64,000 nt of DNA from CAXXOK01 sp963663285 (GCA_963663285.2 CAXXNI010000004.1:1054001-1118000), one strand, 5' to 3'. Numbered from the stretch's first letter, positions 44,031 through 52,540 are shown. The notes: generated by a model from the letters alone, not told the origin. Numbers and translations: made by a program.

Positions 44031-46244
44031 CTAGATACGGCTGGTTTCCTCCTGCGCATTTGCATCCGGCGTAATTTCCTGTGCCTGATGCTCTTGCGCG
44101 GCCAGCCGCCAGTGGTATCGCTGCCGGTTGAATTTATGGGTTCCCAAGTGCGATAGTTCCTGCTCTTCCGCCTGATATAGTTCCTCCATGCCTGCTTGCA
44201 GTTCGCTGACGATACGCAGCTTCTCCTGCGTGGCAGGCGCTTCCGGACGGTAGATAATGCCCTGCCCAAAGCTGATGGTACGCAGCCGCTTGCTGGCATA
44301 GATCGGGATGAAAACGGCTTTCTTATGCGTTTTCTGGTAGTAAGCCGGTGCGATCATGGCAAAGCCGGTATATAAATCGCCGACGCCTTCGGAAACGTAC
44401 CCTTTCTGGCCGGGGGCTTCGGCTTCACCGCGCTCGGGAAAAACGAGTATATTGTCGCCGGCTTGCATGGCTTCTATGGTTTTACGGAAGGTTTTTATCA
44501 GCTCCCGCGGATTATCGCGGTATACGGGTATCGCCTCCAGACTGTTAAAAACCCACAAGCACAGGGGACAGATGATTTTTGTCAGCGGCATCTTCAGAAA
44601 ATTCGGCAGCCATTTCTGGCGGATGAGCGTGTTTTCGTAGATGTAGCGGACGATCACATCCTTCTCCATCATGCTGGAGATGCACCAGGGGCGAAAACTG
44701 ATGGGAATATACAGGTTGGTTACCACCGGGCCGTACAGCTCGCCGTGGTTGCTGACCAGTATGATGGAACCTTCTTCATACCCATCGGCGTTGCGCACAC
44801 CGACCACGCGGTGGTAGTACAACGGCCGCAGCAGCAAAACGATCAGCTTTACGCCAAAACGGTTTTTATGCTTTTTCACAACCACTTCGTCCAACTGCTT
44901 TTTCAGCGCCGGGTTGTCCTCGTCGCGCAGGGTCAGAAAGCGCTTCAGCTTTTCAAAATGGCGGTTGTTCATGGGAAAGTGCAGCACGCTGAAGAGCGCA
45001 GCCACCAACAGTAAAAGCGGCGGTGCGACCATTAGCGGCCGGAAGCTGGCCAGAATATCTGTAAAGTCCAGTGTTGTCCAGTCGATGCCGGCCGGCAGGC
45101 ATAGAAACGCCAATAAAACCAGTGCAATCATCTGCCCGAACAGAATGGCCATTTCGGTATATACGGCACGGATCCGGTCGTAGCCGCGCATATGGTTTTG
45201 CAGCCCGTATTCGGCTACTTCGGTCATCTCCCGCTCCATTTGAGCTAAACTGGTTACCGATACCGATAGGCCGCTGGAGCACAGCCCGAGGATAAGGTAG
45301 CTGAATATAATGTTGGGTACATGATCCAGCTGGCGGTAAAACAGCACCAAGCCGTAAAACCACAAAAACAGGCCGATCAACAGCATATTAAGCAGCGTGG
45401 GTTTGCGCCGGCCAAGGTGGCGGAAGATAAAATCCGTGCCTTCACGCATGATGATGGTACAAGCCACAGAAACAGCCAGACCGATAATGATTTCACCGGA
45501 TGTAATGCCAATAAAGGTATACACCATCACCAGCGTTACCTGAAGTGCCATCAGTATCAGCATATGCAGGCGCTGGTACGCGCCGTACGCATGCACTGTG
45601 CGCAATTCGCGATCCATGCTTTCCACCGTTTGCATGTCTATCGGTTCGGTTTCCCGCTCCATGGCGATTACACGGCGTTCCCGCCAATGGGTGTAACTTT
45701 CAAGCAGCAGGCTCAAGCCATAACCGCCAAGTGTCTGCCACGCGGTAATGCCCGGCAGCGTTTGGAAAAAGAGCAGGGCAATTACGCCTGCCGCAACAAC
45801 CTGCAAACCGGCGTACAGCCAAATGAATCCGGCTTTGCCGATGCGTCCGCGCATAATATCGGCAGTCAGGCGGCGGCTGATGATCGCGCGCATGGTAAGT
45901 ACTAAAACCACGGCAAATAAGGCCCATACATAGGGCGTTGTGGTAAAAATGGGGTAAATCGTAAAAAGAATCAGGGAAAACAGCAACATAACCACTAGCA
46001 GCAGAGTACCCAGTACGCGCAGCCGGTGCGTTAAATATTTGCGGTTTTCGCCCAGAAAGGTCTGGGTATAGGTGGTGGCGACGGTGCCGGTCATCAACAA
46101 AGCGCCGCCAAGAATGGGTAAAAGGCCATATGCACTGCTGACCGACATGGAATACAGGTAATTATACAGGGTGCTAAGCGACATCATCACCAGCATTACC
46201 CGTCGCGAGCTGGCCCAGGTACGTTGCTTTTCCTGTTGTTGCAA
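44031..46244 (-). CDS. Polytopic transporter-like domain fused to a PlsC-like acyltransferase domain
   Basis: I place the start at the TTG at 46244, because AAAGGAG lies 9 bases upstream; an in-frame ATG at 46319 has no ribosome-binding site. The N-terminal ~430 residues hold about twelve hydrophobic segments, transporter-like. The C-terminal ~240 residues are PlsC/LPLAT-like. The first block reads SNHGELYGP (His at about residue 500): His-x4-Gly instead of His-x4-Asp. FPERGEAEAPG (about 602) matches the FPEG block. In outline this recalls the LplT-Aas arrangement of lysophospholipid import plus reacylation. It lies between a second PlsC-like gene and a polytopic membrane protein. The substrate is unknown. 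Confidence 0.8.
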   Translation of the reverse strand: MQQQEKQRTWASSRRVMLVMMSLSTLYNYLYSMSVSSAYGLLPILGGALLMTGTVATTYTQTFLGENRKYLTHRLRVLGTLLLVVMLLFSLILFTIYPIFTTTPYVWALFAVVLVLTMRAIISRRLTADIMRGRIGKAGFIWLYAGLQVVAAGVIALLFFQTLPGITAWQTLGGYGLSLLLESYTHWRERRVIAMERETEPIDMQTVESMDRELRTVHAYGAYQRLHMLILMALQVTLVMVYTFIGITSGEIIIGLAVSVACTIIMREGTDFIFRHLGRRKPTLLNMLLIGLFLWFYGLVLFYRQLDHVPNIIFSYLILGLCSSGLSVSVTSLAQMEREMTEVAEYGLQNHMRGYDRIRAVYTEMAILFGQMIALVLLAFLCLPAGIDWTTLDFTDILASFRPLMVAPPLLLLVAALFSVLHFPMNNRHFEKLKRFLTLRDEDNPALKKQLDEVVVKKHKNRFGVKLIVLLLRPLYYHRVVGVRNADGYEEGSIILVSNHGELYGPVVTNLYIPISFRPWCISSMMEKDVIVRYIYENTLIRQKWLPNFLKMPLTKIICPLCLWVFNSLEAIPVYRDNPRELIKTFRKTIEAMQAGDNILVFPERGEAEAPGQKGYVSEGVGDLYTGFAMIAPAYYQKTHKKAVFIPIYASKRLRTISFGQGIIYRPEAPATQEKLRIVSELQAGMEELYQAEEQELSHLGTHKFNRQRYHWRLAAQEHQAQEITPDANAQEETSRI

Positions 46245-46410
46245 GGGCGACCGCTCCTTTGGTATCGCTGCGGCCAGCGGAACGCGCAAGCGGGATTCCG
46301 CATGGTCTGATAACTCCATATGAACGCTTCATTTTACCATAAAACAGGGGAACGAAGCAACCGCGTGCCCCGTTCCCATTGTGGAGATACCCATGGATTC
46401 CGGCCGCGGA

Positions 46411-47091
46411 TTAACGACCGTCTGTTTCGGGGTGAATACCGCTTGCCATACCCGCCAGCAGGGCGGAGGATTGCGCTTCCAGCGGTTTTGCCGTATCGTA
46501 GTACAAGGGAGCCCCAACAATGAAACGGTGCGCCTGCGTATCGATATGCACGGGCCAAAACGCGAGGGATTTGCCCGAAACCCTCGCATACGCGGGGGCA
46601 AGCTGTAAAAAGCCCTGATTCAACTTTTGTTCATGCTCGCGGTAGCCGGCAGGCTGCTCTGGAAAGATCACCACGTGTTCGCCGTTTTGCAGCACACGCA
46701 GGCTCTCCCGCAGGGTTCGGATCACCCGCGCATCGTGATAAACGGGGATCGTCGGCGTGGTGCGTAAAATAGGCGGTAAAACTGCGGCGGCAATATAAGG
46801 CAGCGTACAGTTCAGTACGGGGGCAAAACGGGAATCCGGCTCCCACCAGTAATCCTGCCGTACATAGGCAGGCGTTTCCCGTGTGCTGAGCACCTGTGCG
46901 TTCATCCAGGGGTGTAGGGTATCGGCCAGCGGAAACCGGGCGCAGATATGGATAGGACCCAGTGCGCCTGCGTGATTGCAGATAAAAACGGACGGCTCGC
47001 CGGTAAACGGCTGCGTCCATGTAACGCGCATGGGTTTTGTGCATACACGCACAACTCCGCGCAGGAACCGGTATGATCTTTTTAACTTCAT
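46411..47091 (-). CDS. PlsC-like 1-acylglycerol-3-phosphate acyltransferase-family protein
   Basis: This 226-residue protein starts at the ATG at 47091 with GGGAGG 8 bases upstream; a longer frame to 47163 lacks such a site. ICNHAGALGPI holds the block-1 histidine (about residue 40). As in the neighbouring fusion, the HX4D aspartate is glycine, followed by proline. VVIFPEQPAG is the FPEG-like block. It is probably membrane-associated and transfers an acyl chain, but the missing aspartate leaves catalysis open. It is the first gene of the minus-strand cluster. Confidence 0.8.
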   Translation of the reverse strand: MKLKRSYRFLRGVVRVCTKPMRVTWTQPFTGEPSVFICNHAGALGPIHICARFPLADTLHPWMNAQVLSTRETPAYVRQDYWWEPDSRFAPVLNCTLPYIAAAVLPPILRTTPTIPVYHDARVIRTLRESLRVLQNGEHVVIFPEQPAGYREHEQKLNQGFLQLAPAYARVSGKSLAFWPVHIDTQAHRFIVGAPLYYDTAKPLEAQSSALLAGMASGIHPETDGR

Positions 47092-47320
47092 GCCATACGC
47101 CTCCCGAAACGCGCATTGCAAAGCCGCCCGGCTTTTGCGCGCCGACGTACCTTTATACCACATTCACGGGGGGTGTGTAAAGCAAAACCGGGCGGGAAAC
47201 CGGCAGGGAAATGCGTGCGCTGGAATCGGAATGGAAATGTAACATAAAGATTAGAAAGGCGTAACGGTCGATTGCCGACATCACGGTATAATGAGAATAC
47301 AACATGCTGGGGGTTTGGAT

Positions 47321-48403
47321 ATGCGACGCAGGAAAAACTACTACATCTTTGTACCAAACGAGCGTAAACGCCGCGGACCAGGTTGCCTGATCCTGCTTTT
47401 ATCGGTGATATTTGCGGTTACGGTACTAAGCCTTTTAACCAATACGGCCATGAACAAGCAAACCAACCTGCAAACGGAAAAAGTGCGGGTAATGTCGCTG
47501 GATAAGACGTACGAAGGCTTTACCATTTTGCAGATTTCCGATTTACACGGCGATGAGCGCGGGTTGGATGCGGACATGTGGCGCTTGCTGTTGTTTGGCA
47601 AAGATTTTTCCGCTGTTGTGATGACAGGCGATATGGTGGGCCAAAGCGGAGACTATACGCCGATGGTGGCGCTGATAAAAACCCTCAAGCAGATTAAAGC
47701 GGATGTGCCGGTTTATTTTATAGCGGGCGACGACGACCCGGCTGCGGTGCAGACGGAGCTGCACGGCAGCCCGCAGGTGCTGGCAGAGTGGGTGCTGGCA
47801 GCGCAGGACGCAGGCGCAATTTATCTGGATCGGATTGTCGGCCAACCGCTGGGCAAGTACGAGGTATGGTTTACGCCGGAATACCTGTACAGCGTAGATG
47901 TGGACGGTATGCAAAGCAGTTTGACGCGGCAGAAGGAAGAAATGGAAACCGCGGGCCAACAGTACGAAGCGGAGGGCGGCGCCAGCTACCGTGCGCTTTG
48001 CTACCGGCTGGAGGCAATTACCGCTAGTGCGGAAGCGCTGGATGTAATAGTCCGGGACGATTTGCAGATCGGCGTTACGCATGTGCCGTTGGAATCGGAT
48101 TATGTGCGCGAAATGGTGGAGTGGGCGGACGATACGCAGGTTTTTACCTTCCGGCGGCTTTCACTGGTACTGGCCGGGCACTACTGCGGCGGTCAATGGC
48201 GGCTGGGTTCGCTGGGGCCGCTGTATGTGCCGGGAAAAGGCTGGTTTGCCGGCGACACGGGCATTGTTGGGATGGAACGCATCAACAGCATCAGTCAATA
48301 CATCAGCGCGGGTATCTCGGCCAGTGATTTTTATCCTATGCCGGGGAGGTTGTTCAATACGCCGTCCGTAGCGCTGCTAACCTATACAGCCAAAATTGAA
48401 TAA
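47321..48403 (+). CDS. Membrane-anchored metallophosphoesterase-like protein
   Basis: This 360-residue protein has a basic N-terminus and one signal-anchor helix (CLILLLSVIFAVTVLSLL), so its domain lies outside. The calcineurin-like phosphoesterase core shows LQISDLHGDE, VMTGDMVG and IAGDDDP, the first metal-binding blocks. GNHD is replaced by GDDDP, an altered block III. The C-terminal block (GVTHVP, LAGHYCGGQW) fits the last histidines. The substrate could be a phospholipid or nucleotide. The ATG at 47321 has GGGGG about 7 bases upstream. TATAAT at 47287-47292 may be its -10, but the -35 is poor. Confidence 0.82.
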   Translation: MRRRKNYYIFVPNERKRRGPGCLILLLSVIFAVTVLSLLTNTAMNKQTNLQTEKVRVMSLDKTYEGFTILQISDLHGDERGLDADMWRLLLFGKDFSAVVMTGDMVGQSGDYTPMVALIKTLKQIKADVPVYFIAGDDDPAAVQTELHGSPQVLAEWVLAAQDAGAIYLDRIVGQPLGKYEVWFTPEYLYSVDVDGMQSSLTRQKEEMETAGQQYEAEGGASYRALCYRLEAITASAEALDVIVRDDLQIGVTHVPLESDYVREMVEWADDTQVFTFRRLSLVLAGHYCGGQWRLGSLGPLYVPGKGWFAGDTGIVGMERINSISQYISAGISASDFYPMPGRLFNTPSVALLTYTAKIE

Positions 48404-48431
48404 AGCACTGCGCGCGAAGCGCAACCCGCCC

Positions 48432-48460
48432 TTGACGGCTTGCCCGTGAAAGGATACAAT
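48432..48460 (+). promoter_or_regulatory. Promoter of the E2-like gene
   Basis: TTGACG (48432-48437) and TACAAT (48455-48460) are 17 bases apart, about 109 bases before the start. Confidence 0.72.
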
Positions 48461-48568
48461 AAACTGTCTTTGCGCGCGAAAACATACCTAATATCATTAT
48501 GCAGAACTAGTTCTCTTTTGCGCGGAAGCTGAATTTCCGGCTTTGCCGGTGCGAAAGGATGGAACCCA

Positions 48569-49477
48569 ATGTTCGGTCGCCGCCCTGAAGGAAAGCGCGT
48601 CCGGCACCTGGACCCGATTGTTCAGGCAACGCCGTATCTTATGCCGACGCGCGTGGACGCCATGGTATACCTGCAGCATGACGTGGAATACGAAACGTTG
48701 ATGCGCTATATCGCCGATAAACGGCGCAATGAAGGCGTAAAGATCACCTTTCTGGAAGTTATTATTGCCAGCTATGTACGTGCCATTTCGCAAGTGCCGG
48801 AAGTAAACCGCTTTATTATGAATAAGCAGTACTACAACCGCACGGAACTGACCTGCGCCATGACGATTCTGATGGATACCCCGGATGGGAGTCTGAAGGA
48901 GAATGTCATCAAAATCAAATTTGACCCTTCCGACACGATTTACGATGTGCAAGCCCGCGTGCTCAGCAAGATCGAATCCAACCGCAAGCCGGAGGACTCC
49001 AGTTTTGCGATAAAATTGGCGTCTGTGGCGCTGGCGATACCGGGGCTTACATCCCTGATTGCCTGGATCATCAAGTTTATGGATCGCTACGGGATGCTCC
49101 CGCGGCTGGTAATTGACGAACTGCCTTTCCACACAGGGCTGTTTGTGACCAATAATGCCTCCATCGGACTGCATAGTGTGTACCACCACATCTACAATTT
49201 CGGCAATACCAGCATCTTCTTTGGGCTGGGCACGCCGGAACGCGGCTATACGGTGGATGCCAAGGGTACCCCGAAACGCTGGTGCACGCTGCCCATCGGC
49301 ATTACGGTGGACGAGCGCGTTTGCGGCGGTGCGGTGTTTGCCAAGCTGTTTACCGTCATGAAGCGCTGCCTGAAAAACCCGGAACTGCTGGATACGCCTC
49401 CAGAGCAGGTGTACTACAATAAGGGTGCTGAATACCACGTACCCAAGCCGGAAAAAGCAACGGCTGACGAAAAGTAA
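48569..49477 (+). CDS. 2-oxo acid dehydrogenase E2 / CAT-like acyltransferase-fold protein with degenerate active site
   Basis: This 302-residue protein matches the catalytic domain of E2 acyltransferases and chloramphenicol acetyltransferase across its length (VKITFLEVIIASYVRAI, RAELTCA-like strands, LPIGITVDERVCGG). It lacks lipoyl and E3-binding domains. The catalytic DHRxxDG motif reads Asp248-Glu-Arg-Val-Cys-Gly-Gly254, so both the catalytic histidine and the following aspartate are gone. It is therefore probably not a standard acyltransferase. There are no E1 or E3 genes nearby. AAAGGA precedes the ATG. It stands alone between its promoter and terminator. Confidence 0.82.
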   Translation: MFGRRPEGKRVRHLDPIVQATPYLMPTRVDAMVYLQHDVEYETLMRYIADKRRNEGVKITFLEVIIASYVRAISQVPEVNRFIMNKQYYNRTELTCAMTILMDTPDGSLKENVIKIKFDPSDTIYDVQARVLSKIESNRKPEDSSFAIKLASVALAIPGLTSLIAWIIKFMDRYGMLPRLVIDELPFHTGLFVTNNASIGLHSVYHHIYNFGNTSIFFGLGTPERGYTVDAKGTPKRWCTLPIGITVDERVCGGAVFAKLFTVMKRCLKNPELLDTPPEQVYYNKGAEYHVPKPEKATADEK

Positions 49478-49488
49478 AAGTGTAATGA

Positions 49489-49521
49489 AAACAGCGCAGG
49501 CGATAGGCCTGCGCTGTTTTT
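49489..49521 (+). terminator. 13-bp hairpin terminator after the E2-like gene
   Basis: Positions 49489-49501 pair perfectly with 49507-49519, running into a T run ending at 49521. Confidence 0.88.
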
Positions 49522-49867
49522 GTTGTAAATAGTGGATGGCATCATGCCCCGGAAGCAGCGGGGCTGCAAAAGGTAAGCAGTGGATGCTGCGTGAATATGC
49601 GCAAAGCCTGAATGGATTGATCTATGCAATGCTTGGAAGCTGTTTTCTGCTTTTGGATCAAAGCCTTGTGTTTGTTTAACTGTATGGCATGCAAGATTCC
49701 TGTTGTGCTTATGGTGAAAAAGGAGCGATCACTTTCCTTTGGCTTTTGTGCTGCGGGCTATTGCATAGTGAAAAGGATAAATCAATCCGGCATAGTAAAC
49801 AACTTTCCTGATGATCAAGCGAAAGTCTCTTACTTGGCTGGAGAATCGACGATTGTTTGAAGGCTGC
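49522..49867. other. Gene-free stretch downstream of the E2-like gene
   Basis: About 345 bases, more AT-rich than the neighbours. A 78-codon frame (49624-49860) has no recognisable domain and a poor start, so I do not call it. One short GCCCCG/CGGGGC stem lies near 49546-49564. Confidence 0.45.
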
Positions 49868-50539
49868 TTATTTGTTTGGAAGCGTCCGCGGTTTTCCGCC
49901 GCAAGCCAGCACTTGAAAGCGCTGCTGTGAAGGGCTGCCGCTTTCCAGCTCTTTGAGCGGGAATTGCTTGTCAAATACCGCACAGGCAGCATCATCCAGC
50001 GTGTCGAATACATCGGCTTCCACAAAGCGGCCTGGTTTGCCGGTAAGAGAGCCGTGCTTGAGCTCGCATACCAGCAAAGCCGGATGGTACTCGTTTTGCG
50101 CGGTGGCGATGCCGAACGTTTCTGCGGGGACGAAGCCAAAACGGCGATAGTAATCCGGATCACCATAGATGAAGATGGCGGGACAGCCCGCCTCCCGGGC
50201 CAGCGCGCAGGAATGGCGAACCAACTGCCCGCCGATGCCCTGCCCTTGATAGGAGGGGAGCACAGCCAGCGGCCCGAAGGTGAGGGTATCGATCTGCTCA
50301 CCCGCATCCGTCAGCAGGCGGGAACGGGTATACATGATGTTGCCGATGATTCGGCCGTCCGCCTCGGCAACTATATCCAGCTCCGGTACGAAGGCGGAGG
50401 AGGTGCGCAGAATATGCGCCAGATAGTGCTCGTTACAGCCCGGTGCATGCAGGTTCCAGAAAGCTTCGCGGATCAGCGATTCCACTTCGCAGTAATCGGC
50501 TGCCTCTTCCCGGCGGAGCGTAATGGTGCTTGGATTCAT
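49868..50539 (-). CDS. GNAT-family N-acetyltransferase (YhbS-like)
   Basis: This 223-residue protein starts at the ATG at 50539 with AGGAGG about 8 bases upstream. The acetyl-CoA motif is LAVLPSYQGQGIGGQLV (QGQGIG core), followed by FIYGDPDYYRRFGFVPA, typical of the YhbS subgroup. The substrate is unknown. It lies downstream of secG but after the secG terminator. Confidence 0.9.
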   Translation of the reverse strand: MNPSTITLRREEAADYCEVESLIREAFWNLHAPGCNEHYLAHILRTSSAFVPELDIVAEADGRIIGNIMYTRSRLLTDAGEQIDTLTFGPLAVLPSYQGQGIGGQLVRHSCALAREAGCPAIFIYGDPDYYRRFGFVPAETFGIATAQNEYHPALLVCELKHGSLTGKPGRFVEADVFDTLDDAACAVFDKQFPLKELESGSPSQQRFQVLACGGKPRTLPNK

Positions 50540-50612
50540 TCCCTGTGCCTCCTGACGGTACCGGACTGTTGCCAAACCGTGCCGCGCGGTACCGGCGCGA
50601 CCGGAAGGGATA

Positions 50613-50651
50613 GAAAAAAGCGACCCTTCCCAACAAGAGGAAGGATCGCTT
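50613..50651 (-). terminator. Terminator of secG
   Basis: On the minus strand a 13-bp stem (50651-50639 with 50630-50618, one G-U pair) runs into a T run at 50619-50613. Confidence 0.85.
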
Positions 50652-50671
50652 TTGCGGATACCTTTGTTTCG

Positions 50672-50908
50672 TTAATCCAGCAGCATCATCAAGATGCTCA
50701 GAGCAACGAAGAGACCGGTGCAGATTTTGGTAATCAGCGCCAGTTTGGCGTCCATGCCGCGCGCCTTGTTCTTGCCGAAAAATGTTTCAGCAGCACCGCT
50801 TACCGCACCGATGCCGGTGCGCTCGCTGCTCTGCATCAACACGGTAACGATCATTACAATTGCTGAGAGCATGAGCAGGACACTCACAATCCATTGAATA
50901 ACGGACAT
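50672..50908 (-). CDS. secG: Preprotein translocase subunit SecG
   Basis: This 78-residue protein starts at the ATG at 50908 with AGGAGG 10 bases upstream. Two hydrophobic helices flank the conserved loop: IQWIVSVLLMLSAIVMIVTVLMQ and LITKICTGLFVALSILMMLL. The loop has SSERTGIGAVSGAAETFFGKNKARG, given here only for its SecG-type glycine pattern. It is the third subunit of the SecYEG channel; secA lies 13 kb away. Own terminator. Confidence 0.95.
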   Translation of the reverse strand: MSVIQWIVSVLLMLSAIVMIVTVLMQSSERTGIGAVSGAAETFFGKNKARGMDAKLALITKICTGLFVALSILMMLLD

Positions 50909-51013
50909 ACGTTCAAGACCTCCTTGAGGATTCATCGCCTCATCATACCATCAGCATCCAGAAAATGCAAGGGTATGCGTAAATTTCCGGACGGCTGCGC
51001 AGATGCGTTTTTG

Positions 51014-51529
51014 TTATTTCAGTTTAATGCGCTTGGTCATGGGAATCAGCAGCAGGCCGATAACCACGCCGCTTAGGCCCTGCATGGTGTTGCCCAGCAA
51101 GCCGGCGCTGGCGGCGGCCAAGCCATAGCCCAACACCAGCCATTCCACCAGAAAATACCCGGCGACCATGACGGCTTCAGCCAGGATGAAACCCAACACT
51201 TTCTGCCACTCGTGCTTCGTGCGCAGCGCCAGCACGGCCACCGCCGCCACCGCCGCTTTGATGATGAATGTCGGTAGCAGGTACATTGCGTAGCCGCCCA
51301 TCAGGTCAGCCAGCATACTGCCCACAGCCGCTGCCGGGACTGCAGCCCAGCCGATGAGAGACGCGGAGAGCAGGATAAAACCGTCGCCTAGGTGGACATA
51401 ACCGTTGGTCATCGCCATAGGCAGCTTAACAAAATAGGTCGCTACAAAAATCAGCGCGGCCAACATGCCGCATAGCGCCAAACGGACGGTAGGGTTTGTT
51501 TTCCAGGCATTCTTGTTTTCCGGGGACAT
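51014..51529 (-). CDS. ECF transporter S component
   Basis: This 171-residue integral membrane protein has about six helices. The start is the ATG at 51529 with AAAGGAG 8 bases upstream. Family signs are ALCGMLAALIFVATYF, GYVHLGDGFILLSA and GSMLADLMGGYAMYLLPTF, typical of S components that bind a vitamin or precursor. The substrate is not clear from sequence; riboflavin-, queuosine- and pantothenate-type members look alike. The shared ECF ATPases and T subunit are not in the window. I see no riboswitch in its short leader. Confidence 0.88.
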   Translation of the reverse strand: MSPENKNAWKTNPTVRLALCGMLAALIFVATYFVKLPMAMTNGYVHLGDGFILLSASLIGWAAVPAAAVGSMLADLMGGYAMYLLPTFIIKAAVAAVAVLALRTKHEWQKVLGFILAEAVMVAGYFLVEWLVLGYGLAAASAGLLGNTMQGLSGVVIGLLLIPMTKRIKLK

Positions 51530-51568
51530 GGCAATCGCTCCTTTCAAATCCGAAACCGGTATGGGAAA

Positions 51569-51596
51569 GCCGCCCCCGTATGACGGTTCAGGCGGC
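51569..51596 (-). terminator. Weak hairpin between the ferritin-like and ECF genes
   Basis: GCCGCC (51569-51574) pairs with GGCGGC (51591-51596). Read on the minus strand only three Ts follow, so termination would be partial and read-through into the ECF gene is possible. Confidence 0.4.
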
Positions 51597-51615
51597 GTTA
51601 CGGCAAAGGAAAGAA

Positions 51616-52092
51616 TTATTCGCCCAGTGAATCCAGATGATCCTGCAGTGAGCGCAGATGCTTATCTTCTTCCAGCGCAATCCCCAGCAGCATATCAGCC
51701 GTGTGGGGATCATCGCTCTGTCCGGCAAAAGCACGGTAGGTTGCGGCGGCTGTTTTTTCCGCATCGGCGGCAAAGGCAAGCATGCCTTTCGCATCCGAAA
51801 GCAGCCCTTTGCGCACGGCGCCCATCAGCCCGCCCTCAAATAAAACAGAGGATGCGACGGCGGCCAGCGCAAGCTGGTCTTCCAGCGCGGCATCAAGCCC
51901 CGTATACAGCTCCTGAAACTGTGAAAGGTGCTGTTTTTCATCCGCCAGCATAGAGGCCAGCTGCCCCCGCAGCGGTTCCTGTGCGCGGCCTAAGCTGCTC
52001 AGCAGCATCAATGCGCGCTCATACAGCTGTATGGCGCCACGTTCCATTTCGCAGGCTATGTATAGCGCTTCCTGCGCCGAGTGTACTTTCAT
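51616..52092 (-). CDS. Ferritin-like di-iron domain protein (rubrerythrin-related)
   Basis: This 158-residue helical protein starts at the ATG at 52092 with AAAGGA 8 bases upstream. The four-helix carboxylate pattern is visible: CEMERGAIQLYERA, ADEKQHLSQF, ADAEKTAAATYRAF and LEEDKHL. It matches the rubrerythrin/ferritin-like superfamily without the rubredoxin domain. Such proteins bind iron and often remove peroxide. It lies in a putative operon after the DUF1858 gene. Confidence 0.85.
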   Translation of the reverse strand: MKVHSAQEALYIACEMERGAIQLYERALMLLSSLGRAQEPLRGQLASMLADEKQHLSQFQELYTGLDAALEDQLALAAVASSVLFEGGLMGAVRKGLLSDAKGMLAFAADAEKTAAATYRAFAGQSDDPHTADMLLGIALEEDKHLRSLQDHLDSLGE

Positions 52093-52172
52093 GTCGCCAT
52101 TCCTTTCCAGATCCGGTTTGGATTTTGCCGCAAGCTGTGCGGGAACAACCGCTGCCCGGCAGGATGCGCAAT

Positions 52173-52195
52173 GGGCCGACCTGAAAGGTCGGCCC
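52173..52195 (-). other. Perfect 10-bp hairpin between DUF1858 and ferritin-like genes
   Basis: GGGCCGACCT (52173-52182) pairs with AGGTCGGCCC (52186-52195) around a 3-base loop. There is no T run, so it may protect or process the mRNA or attenuate the downstream gene. Confidence 0.5.
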
Positions 52196-52205
52196 CGGCT
52201 CGTCA

Positions 52206-52412
52206 TCAGCCTTTTGTGGCCAGATGATCGTTGAGCTTGTTTACCAATTCGTCCGCATCAACGCCGTGCACAACGCTCGCGTCGGCCAGCGATTCCGCGG
52301 TCGAAAACGGGCAGGTGAGGCAGGTCATGCCAAACTGCATAAAAATATCGGCAGTGGAGGCGTCCAAACGCAGCACATCGCTGATCGTCATTTGTTTTGT
52401 TACATTCGCCAT
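52206..52412 (-). CDS. DUF1858 domain protein
   Basis: This 68-residue protein has the DUF1858 pattern: an N-terminal ISDVLRLDASTADIFMQFGM helix pair, then CLTCPFSTAESLADAS with a CxxC. DUF1858 domains occur beside hybrid-cluster and sulfur-redox proteins and may be small redox or disulfide modules. It has a good promoter and leads toward the ferritin-like gene. Confidence 0.88.
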   Translation of the reverse strand: MANVTKQMTISDVLRLDASTADIFMQFGMTCLTCPFSTAESLADASVVHGVDADELVNKLNDHLATKG

Positions 52413-52456
52413 GGTGAATTCCTCACTTTCGTAGGTGGAGCCTTGGCTCCGCTGCT

Positions 52457-52485
52457 ATATTACCATCGGTGGGGGAGGTTGTCAA
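52457..52485 (-). promoter_or_regulatory. Strong promoter of the DUF1858 gene
   Basis: On the minus strand a perfect TTGACA (52485-52480) and TAATAT (52462-52457) are 17 bases apart. GGAGCC-AA-GGCTCC (52437-52450) lies just downstream, in the 5' leader. Confidence 0.78.
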
Positions 52486-52540
52486 TGTTGTGCTCCCGCA
52501 ATCAATATACCCGTTTGGAGCAGGGATGAACCGCCCGCGG

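Noticed and set aside
47272..47292. TTGCCG-TATAAT promoter for the phosphoesterase gene
   Set aside because: The spacer is only 9 bases.
49624..49860. 78-codon frame after the E2-like gene
   Set aside because: No domain, poor start and unlike neighbouring codon use.
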